The notes under the pieces were generated by a model, which made no database searches, was not told where the DNA came from, and was given only the letters and a program-made list of their open reading frames with translations. A stretch of DNA of 64,000 nucleotides from Taeniopygia guttata. Lineage: Eukaryota > Chordata > Aves > Passeriformes > Estrildidae. The translations under genes were made by a program, and so were the position numbers. The first letter of the stretch is position 1. Each line of letters opens with the position of its first letter. Below are positions 28,558 through 40,106 of the stretch, piece by piece. The stretch spans positions 3,038,501 to 3,102,500 of the forward strand of contig NC_133033.1 of assembly GCF_048771995.1 (NCBI RefSeq). The letters are read 5' to 3'.

Positions 28558-29504
28558 AATGCATTTCCCCTTTGCCAGTGAAGAACAGCTCCACAGATGT
28601 GTGCCCTCAATGTGTCTTAGGTCCAGATTATTTCTCTCCATGTCCTCTGCAGCCTCTGTGTTTCCTCTCACTATGTCAATGGGTGTCCATGCTCTGTGGA
28701 CTCTGCTTGCCTTTGCCTGAATTTTGCATTGGGCTTTCAATTAGAGGGATTCAAACTGATTATTCCGGCACCACTTCCCCCTCCAGAAATCCAACTCTTA
28801 TTGCACATCAATTTTTAAAAAGGTGCTACTGATACTCAAGGAGCTGTCAGATATCTGCTCTGCTGTGCCTAAGGACAAGGGAAGGAACTCACCTGGAATT
28901 AGGATAAAACTGCTTCCCATAACCATGGAGTGACATGTCCATGGGATGGCACACCCCTGCTGGAAGACCTGTCTTTACATCCCCTAACCTGAAAAATGGG
29001 AATTTGATGAGAGAGAGGAAGGTAGCATAAGAATCAATTCAAATACACTGAATATTTTGGTCAGAATTTTTTTTAAAATGCATTAATATTGGGTGGGTTC
29101 ACACATCCCCAACTGTGAATCATTTGAAGTTTTCTAGCCCTCATGTCTTTCATTAGTCAAAGACATTTGCTTCATTTTCCACCCATTTTTCATCCTTTTG
29201 TCACCTCAGCTTTGCTGCCTTCAAGGAAACAATACATTCCAGAGGCTGCTTTGCCCATAGAAAGGGTCCAGGATTATTTAGCTCTGGTGCTGTTCATCTC
29301 CTGGTGATGCAGCCTGAAGCTGGGCCCCTACCTATCTGTAATCAAACCTACTTTCCCTAAGCAGAGTTAACTCTTTATTTGTCAAGATAATTGTGCCTTA
29401 TCTGCTGCAGTATCAGTCACTCAGAAATTTCCTCCCCTGAGCCCCAGCCTGTTGCCTCAGTGGTGCAGGAAAGACATGCTGTCAGCCCTGCTTTCTCCTC
29501 AAAG

Positions 29505-29632
29505 GAATGATAGGATCCTAGAATGGTTTGGGTTGGAAGGGACTTTAGAGATAATTTTTTCCAATCTCCTGCCTTGAGCAGAGACACCTACCCCTTGACC
29601 AGATTACTCAAAGCCCTGCCTAACCTGGCTAA
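29505..29632 (-). mobile_element. CR1 LINE 3' end, minus strand
   Basis: On the + strand it begins with AATGATAGGATCCTAGAATGG and GTTTGGGTTGGAAGGGACTT, the reverse complement of the CR1 3' tail. It continues with GCAGAGACACCTACC and GACCAGATTACTCAAAGCCC. It is short and 5'-truncated on its own strand. Confidence 0.88.
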
Positions 29633-30683
29633 ATTCAGCTTAGCTGAGTTCAGCTAAGCTTTCTAACCACAGCTGTCTAAAAATATACAGAGCCTTTTAG
29701 TTCACTAGACATCATTTTGATTAATGCCATTGTTATTCCAAGCTGTTACTGTACGGTTTGTATTGGGTTTTGGTGTGGTTGAGCTATTAGTGTTACTAAT
29801 ACAGCAATATTGCAAATGCTGGTGTTATGGATAGAAATGCAGTTACCTTGTGTTCATGTTTTTGAAGATCAAATATCATCCGATAAAAATAATCTCAGGA
29901 AGAGAAGTGTTGCTGGTTTTGACACTCAGAGAACTATTTGTATGCAAGAATTTGAATTCTCCATTTCAAACACACCTGAGAAATAATTAGGTAAAGTTAA
30001 ACCAGCTTAGAGATGGCTAAAGAGGTGCTGAAGTTGGAGGATGGTGTGGGCTCATGTCTGTGTCCTTGTGATCCTCCAGCTTCACTGAAATCACCTTCCA
30101 CTACTTTGAAGGAGTTGCAAGTGCTCCATCACTGGTGATGCAGGGCTGGGCTCGCTCCAGTTAGAAGACCCTGACTGTGGATGGTGAGAGCTGCCAACAG
30201 CACATTTTGCAGATGCCTGCTGGCTCTGGAGCCCTTCCCCAGCCCCAATGGTGTCAAACAGCCCAAATATTACCAACCCTTGCAGCCTGAAGTAAAAAAC
30301 CATCTGCATGCAACAGCTTTGGAGGAGGCCTGATGGCATGGGACTGGGAGCTGGGTGGAAGGGGCTTGATTCTGCCACTTGGTTTATTGGCTGGTCATAT
30401 TAATTTGCTTTGTTGTGAGGGAGGATCATTATGTTGCCAGGTGTTTATTCCAGCTGGACAGTGAATCTAGCTAATTGCCAGGGCAGGCACCCAGAGCTTG
30501 TGAGCAACCTTTCCTGAAAACAAAACAAAAACTTAGTGAACAAAACAACACAAAACTTCTTAAAAAAAAAAACAACCTCTTCAACTATTGAGTGGGGAGG
30601 AATGGGAAAAGAATTTAGGGCAGGCTGGGGCTGTGGACCCAGCAGCACAGCCTGGAGCAGAGCTTTGGCCCTCAAAGCACAGG

Positions 30684-30790
30684 TGGGATGGGATGGGATG
30701 GGATGGGATGGGATGGGATGGGATGGGATGGGATGGGATGGGATGGGATGGGATGGGATGGGATGGGATGGGATGGGATGGGATGGGATG
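30684..30790. repeat. (GGGAT)n pentanucleotide tandem array, about 21 copies
   Basis: An almost perfect 5-bp repeat about 107 bp long. The + strand carries runs of GGG separated by two bases, a G-quadruplex-compatible layout. Reading frames across it give WDGMG or SHPIP repeats and are not genes. The high purity suggests recent expansion and likely length polymorphism. Confidence 0.97.
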
Positions 30791-32278
30791 AGCACACTGG
30801 AGTGATATGTCCTCAGTCTCTTAGTAAGAGATAACTTTCCTCCAGGTTTTTAGCAACAATGCCATAAATTATTACCCCAACATAGAATTTAATTGCACAG
30901 TTAAAAACATCATTTACAAGGCTTTTACCCTTCCAAATTCTCCACTTTTTCATCTAATCTCTGTAGGCCCTCGTTACATTTAGAGACCTGTATGGGTTTC
31001 ATTCCTGTAAAACATGTCAGTAAATCACAGCAGGAGAAAACCCTGACACATTTCCCTAGGAATTTTCTTTGCTGCCTGAGCTCCCAGCCCTGTGGCTTCC
31101 CGTTCAATAGGTCAGCCCAGACCCCATTTGTCATTACTCTTTAATTACTGTGGAACCTCTAATCCAGGCCACAAATTCCTCCCTGCTCATACTTCTTTTT
31201 ACTTCAGAATGCGTATCTAATAGCAACCAAGGACTTTTCCTATTTTCTCACTTGGAATCTGTTTTGGGAGCTTGGAATTGCTATCTAACTGAATCAGTAA
31301 CATCTGTGACTTCGGGGCAGCTTGAGTGGGAATAGTTAGAGGGTTAGACAGATTTCCTGCATTTTAGGGCTCCTTTCCTCTGAAGAGGCTGCTTTGGGAC
31401 AATTCAATTCCATTTCATGCCTCTTCTTCCCCTTTTCTTCCCATTTACTTTATGTTTAACCCTGTCTCTGCTTCCTCTTTCTTCCTTTTCCCCATCCCTC
31501 CAAGTTGTTTAGGTTTTTCAGAAGTTAAAATTATTTTAAAGAACCTTGCCAACTTTTTGAAAAGTTTCAGTTTCAAACACATGAAAAAGAAAAGTCAGAA
31601 GGGATTCCTAGAACTGTACTGCAGCTTGCAGGTATGGCTTTGATTTTCCTTTTGGCAGGCTTTCGCCATTCCCTCTTTCATTGCCCTTCCAAGAATCACT
31701 GCTGGGTGCCTAAAGACCTGTATGCTTCTTACACTTGGCAGGAGTAGATAACAGGAATGCTACAGTTTGGGCTTTGAAAGATTAAAAGCAACATTTATTC
31801 CTTACAGTACTTTCAAACTTCCTCAAGTTAATTTAAAAGACATTTTTGAGGATGCATAACTACTAATACTGGATTTTTCTAAACTTTTTTTTTTTTTTTT
31901 AATTTTGCACGTGCCATACCTGTTATTTAAACCAAATAAGAGGTGGATTAAAGTCAGTGCAATTCTTTAAAGTGCATTAACTACTTTGAGCAGTCCTTGG
32001 AAGGGGTACCCTGTGCCTCTGTGACTGGTCTCTTTACGATATCTTTGTAAAAGTTCTGGCAATGAATGACCACAGTTTGTGAGTGAATTTCCATTTCTCA
32101 GAAATTTTTGCTTCTGGTAACCAACCTCATTGCTAGTCAAGTATACAACACAAGTGTCCCTGCCCTGGCTGGTAGAGCAGCTGATAAATTATTCATACAA
32201 CTAATGAGGATTTTGAATTTCCAGGCAAACTGTGATGGCATTTTTAAAGGCTTGCATCACTTCAGCAACATTTTCCCC

Positions 32279-32307
32279 ACACCTGAATGCTTCAGGCATT
32301 CAGGTGT
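32279..32307. repeat. Perfect 12-bp inverted repeat with 5-nt loop
   Basis: ACACCTGAATGC (32279-32290), loop TTCAG, GCATTCAGGTGT (32296-32307). The arms pair without mismatch. Each arm carries a CACCTG/CAGGTG E-box core. The surroundings show no recognisable transposon or gene. Confidence 0.85.
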
Positions 32308-35300
32308 TTTAATCACCAAGGCAGAGCTTTGCCCCTTTCTCCTCCTCCAAGTTCTTTGCTCCACACAGGAGTCCCGTGGCTATTTTGTCTGTTTGTCTGC
32401 ATGAGGATTTTCTGTGCTAATAAACATGAGGGGAAAGGGGAATCCGAGAGGGCTGAATTAATTACCAAAAGGGATCACATAACTTGCCTTATATTAATTT
32501 TGAAATGACAAGACACAGGTGCACCTCAAGTGATGTTCCGATGGATGTCAGCATTTAAGGTCCCTTTTTCTTTTTCCTTCCTATGGATTATACTTTAGCT
32601 GGAGCATATCAGAAAAAAAATATATCAGAATAAGGAATCTCCTGCTGAAGTAAAGAGTTCCATGATGTGAAAGGGCTGATTATGTTTATATTTCGTGTTC
32701 TCCTGTGAAAGAACCAAGCCCCCCAGCTAGTAGGGGAAGAAAGGTCACTGAAACTGAAGAAACAACTGACTCAGTGTCTTAATTCTGAAGGAAATGAGCC
32801 CTTTGGAGATGAGAGGGCCTTTCTGATCTACTTCAGGGCAAGGCATGCAACTATGAAAATAAGCTTTTCCTGTTATGTTGAAGACTAAAGCAGCAAATCA
32901 GAAAGACTGGAGATTTGAAGTAAAAAAATATTTACATTGATTTCTCTTTTTTTGCCTTTAAATGCTCCACGTGTGATTGGCAAAGCTGTATCATTCTCCC
33001 AGATTATCATCTGCAGCATCCTTGAGAAGAATTCGAGAAAGAAAGATTAAAAATAAGTTAATTCTTTCTCACATGTGGCAGCCAGACTTCCATGTCTGGG
33101 CTGGAAAGAGACTTCCCATCGCTGGCCAGCCTGGTGGCATGGGGTCCTGAGATTCTCACATCTCCTTCTGCACCCACCTCATACGAACATTTGAATGTGG
33201 AGGAGGTGATAGAAGCACCACTGTCCGAAAAGCCCTGTAGAGGGGTTTAGGTATGTGTGTATTGCACTTCAAATGAGGACCTGAGCCTGGATTTGAGCCC
33301 TAACCATTCTTTGTGGAGCTGAGCTTGCAGGGGGTTTTGCTGAACATCAGAATTAGAAACTTGCATCGCTGCTGGTCCCTGTCCCGGGGAATGTTCTGGA
33401 TGGGATGGTCTAGGACAGTTCTGTCCTGCTTGTCCTCACAGGTGTGTCCCAAGAGCACAAAATCCTTCCCATATATGTCACCACAAGGGACAGTGTGACC
33501 TGTGAGCAGCAGGAAGGGAGAGATGCTTGCAGAACACTGCGGATTTCTACTGCTGAAGTACAGATGGCAAATTGAATTTGGCTCTAAACAGCTAAAAATG
33601 GTCTTTAACTTAGCTTGTTCCCTTCCTTGGCATCATAGTGGACACAGTCCTTGTGGTCATGGATAAGGACAAGGAGTGTATTGTCAGTTTTTACCACAGA
33701 TTGTGATGGGAAAGGCACTGATGGTTCTCGGGGGCTGCCAAGGGTTTAGAAATGTGCTGAGAAATCGAAATACTCATTTAAACTGCAACAGCATCATGAA
33801 GCATGAGCTCTATAAATCTTTACAGATTATTGGTCACCTAAATAGATAGACTTGAGAGTTTTGGTGCTTGTGCCAGTCATCCAGTCACTCTTGGGCAAGA
33901 GTTTTGCTATGAAAAAAGTCAAATGGAGCAACTACAGCTACTCCCACCATAACAGTAGGCAGAGTACACACTGACTGCAACTCTTACAACAAAAGTGACC
34001 ATTTTGGAAAAGCAAATCACCCTGGAAGTTGATCAGAAATGCAACAGAGGATAGTTTTTAATGGCTTTAGGGGGAATATTAAGATTTATTCCTGTAAAGA
34101 CTTACTCAGCATGTTGCACAAACTCCTCTTAGCACGCTAATAAGTCAATGTGTTACCGAATGCTTTGCCATTATAATTACAGCCACATGTTGTCCTTTTT
34201 ACAAATAGGTCTGGCTTAATTGCATCATTTTTCAGCAGGATTTATGTGGTCTTGCTTAATCTAAAATTAGTACATGCACAAATGAAGTGCAAACTATTTT
34301 CCATCACTGAACTGTGAAATGTTTTCCAGAATAGAGATATACCAACATGTTCCTAAAAAGATGCAATAAACAGTCAGGCAACTTTTTGATTTGTGTGTGA
34401 GTCTGCACCTATGCAAGTTTGCTAAAAGTGAGGGAAAATATACTAAAATATACATTAACTACAAAATGACAAAAAAGTCAGCTAAATGGTCTAAATCAAA
34501 TAGTCATTTTTGATTATCACTGGTAAAACAATGGATGGGGGAAATCATAAATCTATCTTGATATTGCTAGCTCTCAGCATTTATTAAGTACAGTAAGAGC
34601 TAAAGTGTTTTATATATTACATCAACCTATCACATGTAAATATATCACATTTATATGATGCTTTATAGGCCAAGATTTTGTTGGCCTAAATTCTAAATTA
34701 CTTTCACTAATATTCCATATTGCCTAGGTAGCTCCGAGTACCTAAGGACATGTATAGGGCATAGCAGGGATAAGAGTTTGGAGTACCTGAACCTAGGCTA
34801 GATATCACATTTGCTATCTCTGCATACTGATTGGGACTTTGGAACATACATGATTTCCAGGAGTGTTAGAACTTAGACATTAAAATATAAATGCACGGCC
34901 AAATCCCAACTAGATGCAAAAGCCTTATTCTGGAAGTAGATGAAATCCTCTTTCAGTTTTTATCTCATAGGGAAAAGTTGCTTTCAGCAGAGTGGAGACC
35001 CTGCCATCCAAAATGGAGATTCACTTCCTGCTGTGAGGAAGTCTGCTGAATTTTAGTGAGTAAATCAGAAAGCCAAGAGAGATTCTGGTATTACTTAAGC
35101 ACTAATGTAAAAGTCCTAAGCTTTGTTCTTCCTCTAAACATGGCAGCTTCTCTCTCTATTTATTGACAGATGAGTGCAGTTTTTGAGAGCTACTCATTCT
35201 TGTGTGAAACATGGTTTGGGTAGAAAGTTAAGAGAAAGGCTCTATTACTACAACTACTTGAATATTAAAAAGAGCCCTTGGTTTAAATTTTATATTCCTG

Positions 35301-36890
35301 ATTTTTACTCCTTTAAAGTATTTCTCCTTGTGTTTCTCAATGGACCCAAATTCCAAAGACTTACTTAAATCAGGGCACCTAATGACCTGTAGAATGTGCT
35401 TTCAGCCATGAGAAATGCTCATGGCTATGGGTAGGAATGAGTTAACACACTTCCAAACACTAGCTTGCAGGTCACTGCCATTTCTCTCTGCCTCATCATG
35501 TCACCACAGTAATTCACACTCTGAAACATTAAGGCTATAGCTGCAAACATGCAGCAAACAGAAGCTTCTGAGCAGAGTGATCCTTGGTGCTCCTTGCCAT
35601 CCACGAGACACCTGTCTGGTTCTGTGCTTGGCTTAAAGTGAGGATTCTCATGTGCATTATCCCAAAGCTAAGAGATCTGCCAAACCAATAGTGGATGTCT
35701 GGATTCATAATTCCTGGCAGCCCTTTAATCCAGATCCTTGGAGATAACAACAGAGTTGTGCCCAAAACAGGGACCCTGTCTTTCCAGTGGTTCATGACTG
35801 GTGTTTGAACCAGGGCACCAACCCTGACATCATCCCTGCTGCCTACAGCACATTCACAGCTTCTGCTCTTCCTGAGAACGTTTATTTTGTAAATTAATGG
35901 CAAAGGCTCAGGCTGAGGGATTTGTTACCATTTGTAAATCAGGAGTTGGCTGTTTGTCTATACCAAATTTGGTATTTCTCACACAGACATTTCCAAAAGC
36001 ACTTTTATGAAAGCATTTATGCACCAATAGTTTTGCTTGGTAAGAGCAAAGTGTGATGCAGGAGTAGGATGCAGGTGTTATAATCACATTTGGAAAAATC
36101 ATACATGAAAAAGGAGGTACTGAGGAATTTTAGAGAAGACTTTCCTAAGGAGATATGACACCCTCCATGAGTGTGGTACCACCCTCTTTGAACCAGTCTT
36201 GCCCTTTCTGGTGCAAAGATTTGATCCACTTTGGTTTCTTGTGCAGGACACGTGAGTCTTGCATAAAGCAGCATACTTCCCTTGGCGTTAGGTCTTCCAA
36301 AATAATGGTCCACTAAACAAAAGCAAAGGAAGAAGAGTGCTCTGCCATCTGCTATGTAAGTAAAGAATTTAAGGTTCTGTAAGGTTTAAGGTTCTATCAG
36401 GTTCTGTAATTTTTGGTTACTGCCACAACTGAATAAGCATTTTTGGTGCTGAGTGTACGGTTTTGAACACCTTCAGTTAAATTTCTTCTGCCTGCTCCGA
36501 TGTTATTGTAGATATTTCTCTGGAACATGTTCCTCAGCCTGTCTGAGTGCCAGAGAAGCCATCTCCATCTGCTGAACACTCCTCAGGTGAACCACTGACC
36601 TCCACCCATCCAACACCTGCAACACCCGTGAGCTGCTCAGCCGTGGCCACCGGGCCGCTGAGGGACACCGAGCGAGATGCACCCACAACAGCTTGGAGGA
36701 AACTGGGTGGCTTTTTTATAGACTTTAAAATGAAATAGAAGTAAAAACTCCTTCTGACAGAGGTAAAGCTGGAAACAATTCCAAGCTTTTCCTGAGCAGA
36801 AAGGCTGCTCCTGACTGTTACTCCCAGAAACGAGCACTGTCATCCGCTGAACACTTCAACCACACTAAAGGAGACACCTGGACTCAGAAG

Positions 36891-37118
36891 ATAGAAACTC
36901 TGCTCAGTTTTCTCAAGTTCAATATTCTGGTATTTCTGGTGCATCCTGCATATGTAGAAGCCGCAAAATTTGTCTTGGGGAACAGAGGCATCAGCTCGGA
37001 GAGGGGACAGATGGTGAACGTTACGGAGACCAAACTACAGCTCAATCTTCCCAGAGAGAGCAGGTCCTGCAAGGTAGGAAAAGTGGTTTTAAATGAGACC
37101 TTGAAAGTTGGAATATGA
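36891..37118 (+). pseudogene. FREM1-like fragment 1: signal peptide and N-terminal domain, start codon lost
   Basis: The frame runs open from upstream to a TGA at 37116. From 36891 it gives a short leader (IETLLSFLKFNILVFLVHP), a hydrophobic signal-peptide-like stretch ending near AYVEAA. Then come GNRG (FREM1-type NRG motif), a spacer, and LQLNLPRESRSCKV followed by VVLNET. This matches the FREM1 N-terminal pattern in which a hydrophobic-strand, IPKEK..CKVEVV.NEP stretch follows the signal peptide. The codon where an initiator would be expected (36891-36893) is ATA, a possible ATG to ATA change. No in-frame ATG precedes it nearby. A GTAGGA at 37074 looks like a donor, but homology (VVLNE) continues through it, so I do not treat it as the exon end. 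After LKVG the frame meets TGA and homology stops, where the family would continue with the conserved LTPQVFDCHF region. The frame is open upstream of 36891 too, but that part shows no similarity. Confidence 0.66.
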
Positions 37119-37195
37119 ATGGCTTGGGTAGGGTACTGTTCTGATGCTGAGGGGGAAGAGGTGGTCTGAGGACAGCACCTTGAGCATGGAAAATT

Positions 37196-37208
37196 GGGGG
37201 GGGGGGGG
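37196..37208. repeat. G13 homopolymer
   Basis: Thirteen G in a row, about 80 bp past the end of FREM1-like fragment 1. Sequencing length may be unreliable here. Confidence 0.9.
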
Positions 37209-40062
37209 AGCTGGTGTCAGAGGAGCTGGTGTAGAGATCATCAACTGCTTTGAAGGCTTAATAAGTCACTTTAAACAAAAGTGTGCTGTTGGTTTAGGTG
37301 AGTTCCATGCTTTTCACAGGGAAAGTTTTCTCCCACCCCACCCTGCAACAGATGTCATTCCCTGAATTGAGAGTTCATAAAGCTTTTAGAAAACTTCTGT
37401 TTAATTTTTAGGCTTTATTATTGTACGTCAAGATGGTTTTATTTGCCATGTTATTGTTCCTAGTGTAATTGCTCTTGCAATTAGAAAAGATAATTGATTA
37501 AGTAATAGCTACAGTTTTGAGTTTATTGTGTTTCAAAATATCTACATTTATATTTTTCCTTAAAATTTTGCAATTAAATTTAAAAAAACCCCATAAACCA
37601 GCAGCATATTTCTATACCAGCTCCTGCAGGCTGTCTGTAGGATGTCTGGGTTGAGGAGCTTGAAAAGGATATGTATATGCTCCTGGAATATAAATTAATC
37701 CCTAACTTCTCCAAGTCAAATTCACTATATCCTTTTTTTATCTTTTCAGAACAAGGGAAGATATCAGTCAAATTGTCACAAATATGCCCCAAACTGTTGT
37801 GAAAGAGCAACTGATTTCCTAAATTAATCTGTAAGGTATGTTTTCAGATTTCAGAACCCTCTTCTTAACCTCGGTTCCACAAATAGCTTTATGCTGAGAT
37901 GAAGTGGAGACAAACACACAATAGAACTTTCTAAGCAGAACTGCTGAGAGGTGTGTGCTATATCCTCTCATAGCAACCATAGGCCCAGCTCAGCTTTGGA
38001 GGCTGAATGGATCCAATGCCATGGTTTCCATGGTTGCACAGGGTTTCATGTACCCAATAATATTAATATTCCGGTCCTTCATAGAATAACTTGTGCAAAG
38101 ACAAATTTTCCTCTTTATTTCCTATCTTAAATTATTGCTGTCTTAATGACTGAATGAAGTTACAAGATGAAAGTTATTCTACTAAAGCTTAAAATGCTGT
38201 TGAGATTGTCTTAGCATGAGCTCAAGCCTGCAGTACTTACGTAAGCAAAATTTCAGGTGCCTCCTGAGACAACACTGTTGGATTTGGCTGGTAAAATAAT
38301 GATGTTTTTTTCTCTCTACCAGTTGTTGCTACCATTTATCTTCACAAAAATTTTGATTGCCACTAAGAAGTTAATAATACTGACAATGGCTGACCAGTTT
38401 TTGGAAGAAAACAGTGCAGGTCTGAGAACTTAGAAGTGCAAACTCAGTTGTGATAATGTGATTTAAATTTTAAGCGAGCGACCTCTTTTGTGTTTCAATA
38501 CTGAGTTGGAAGTAATCATTGTCCTTGCATTTTTTGCCACCTAGGGTTTTCCAAAGCTCACCCTGTTGGAAGCTGCCCACCACCTCATTTTTTCTGTCCA
38601 TCTGAAAAACGTCAGTTGTTAATTAAGAGCTGTGGTAACTCTTACAAGAACAACACCTCACACAAGTGTCAAAGAAACTTCTTGACAAATATTGATCTTC
38701 TTGGGTAGCTCCAGCTGACTGGGACTTCCCTACACCTTAAAATCCCAAGTCCTTGGGGTGAATGACTCCTTTCAAGGTGACAATAACTTGCAGGTGTTGT
38801 CCCATTTCTGGGACAGGCCATGGCTGAATGAGGGGTTGAGTCATGGGGAAAACTTGCTGTGGGCATCATGGAGCTATTTGATTTACAGGAGAAAAAAATG
38901 TTCTGGCAATCCTTTTTTGATGTTTCAAGGCTCAGTGGGATAACCATCCCTGAAGCATAGGGTGTAAGTACCTAAGTACAACAGAACAAAAGATGCAGAG
39001 GTCTGAAGAGAGCTCTTCAGAAACAGAACAGAAAGCTCCCAGAAACTGTCCAAATGAATGCAACGTTGATATTTATAATGGTTACTTGCTACTGAGCTGT
39101 AATCAGTGCTGACTTGTGGCCTCTGCTCTTCAACTGAAAGTCTGAGAGAGCATGTAAAGCTCTCTAAACCTTCCAGTGATTTATCTGAAGTGTTTATTAT
39201 CTGGCTCCCAGATGTGTATTAAAGCATGGTTTACAAAGAAAAGCTCCATGTGCAAAAGGATTCCATTTTTAGCTTGTGTAAACTGTTGTTTCCCCACCAA
39301 AATCAACCAAGTTGCTGTGTAATGTCCCCCAGCAAAGGATCTGCTCTCCAACCAAGGTTTAGTTATTGTTCTTGGCTGTGTCCAGAAATATTTCAGAGAG
39401 TGCTGGAGCTGGACTCTGAATGCCTTCATTCACTGTATAAATGATCAAAGGAGAGGCTTCTTGATCTTGTGTGTAATAAATCCTCTGCTTTCAGGTCTGC
39501 TGAACTGGAGACTATCATAGAAATACTTGTTCCTCATGTACAGACCAGGAAGCTGGAGTCAAGTATTCCTCCTGTTGGACAAATGCCTCTGGAATTCCAC
39601 AAATTGCTTGGCACATCTGACAGAGCAGGCAGAAGAATGCCAGCCTTCGTTTCCTGTAGTCTGCCTGCATGGAGCGTGGCTTTGGAGGCACTGCTCCCTC
39701 CTTCAGGTCAAGTTGTGGCAGGGGAGAAGAGGCATCTACCTGAATATCTGAAAAAATGAAACTAGAAGGAAAGATTTGAAAGCAAATCTTGGCATAAATT
39801 GGAATCTTGGAATAAGTGTTGGAATAAGCTTATTTTTGGACTTAAAAGTGTTTGTTGTAGAAGCATTGCCTAGATTTTTAACAAGGGTTTGTCTTAGCTT
39901 GCAACTCATCTAGCTTTCTTTTGCATCTTGAAGGTGTCTTTACAAATAGTGGTAAAACAAAAGAAAAACTGATGTGGAAGAGTTTAATGGATCTTGAAAG
40001 AAAATAAAGTTGTGGCCTTCAGGTACCTGAACTCCTAATAACTTTCTGTGGTCTTGTAATGA

Positions 40063-40106
40063 ATCTTGTCAGTATCTTGTCAGTGTCTTGTCAGTGCCTT
40101 GCCATT
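40063..40106. repeat. 11-bp minisatellite, about 4 copies
   Basis: Units ATCTTGTCAGT, ATCTTGTCAGT, GTCTTGTCAGT and a decayed GCCTTGCCATT follow one another without gaps. Confidence 0.85.

Larger units (their letters stand above)
16186..36890. other. Gene-poor stretch with CR1 copies and simple repeats
   Basis: Holds the A30 tract, CR1 pieces at 20.3, 26.3, 28.3 and 29.5 kb, the (GGGAT)n array and the 32.3 kb hairpin. No coding exon was supported on either strand. The frames of 100-149 codons at 22.9, 26.0, 27.3, 28.1, 30.4 and 35.5 kb lie on repeats or show no family motif. Confidence 0.55.

Noticed and set aside
28870-28990. Possible additional CR1 piece
   Set aside because: Only scattered similarity and none of the diagnostic 3' boxes.
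30536-30805. Frames reading WDGMG repeats (+) and SHPIP repeats (-)
   Set aside because: Direct translation of the (GGGAT)n array, not a protein.
37074-37080. GTAGGA donor at the end of FREM1-like fragment 1
   Set aside because: Family similarity (VVLNE) continues in frame beyond it.
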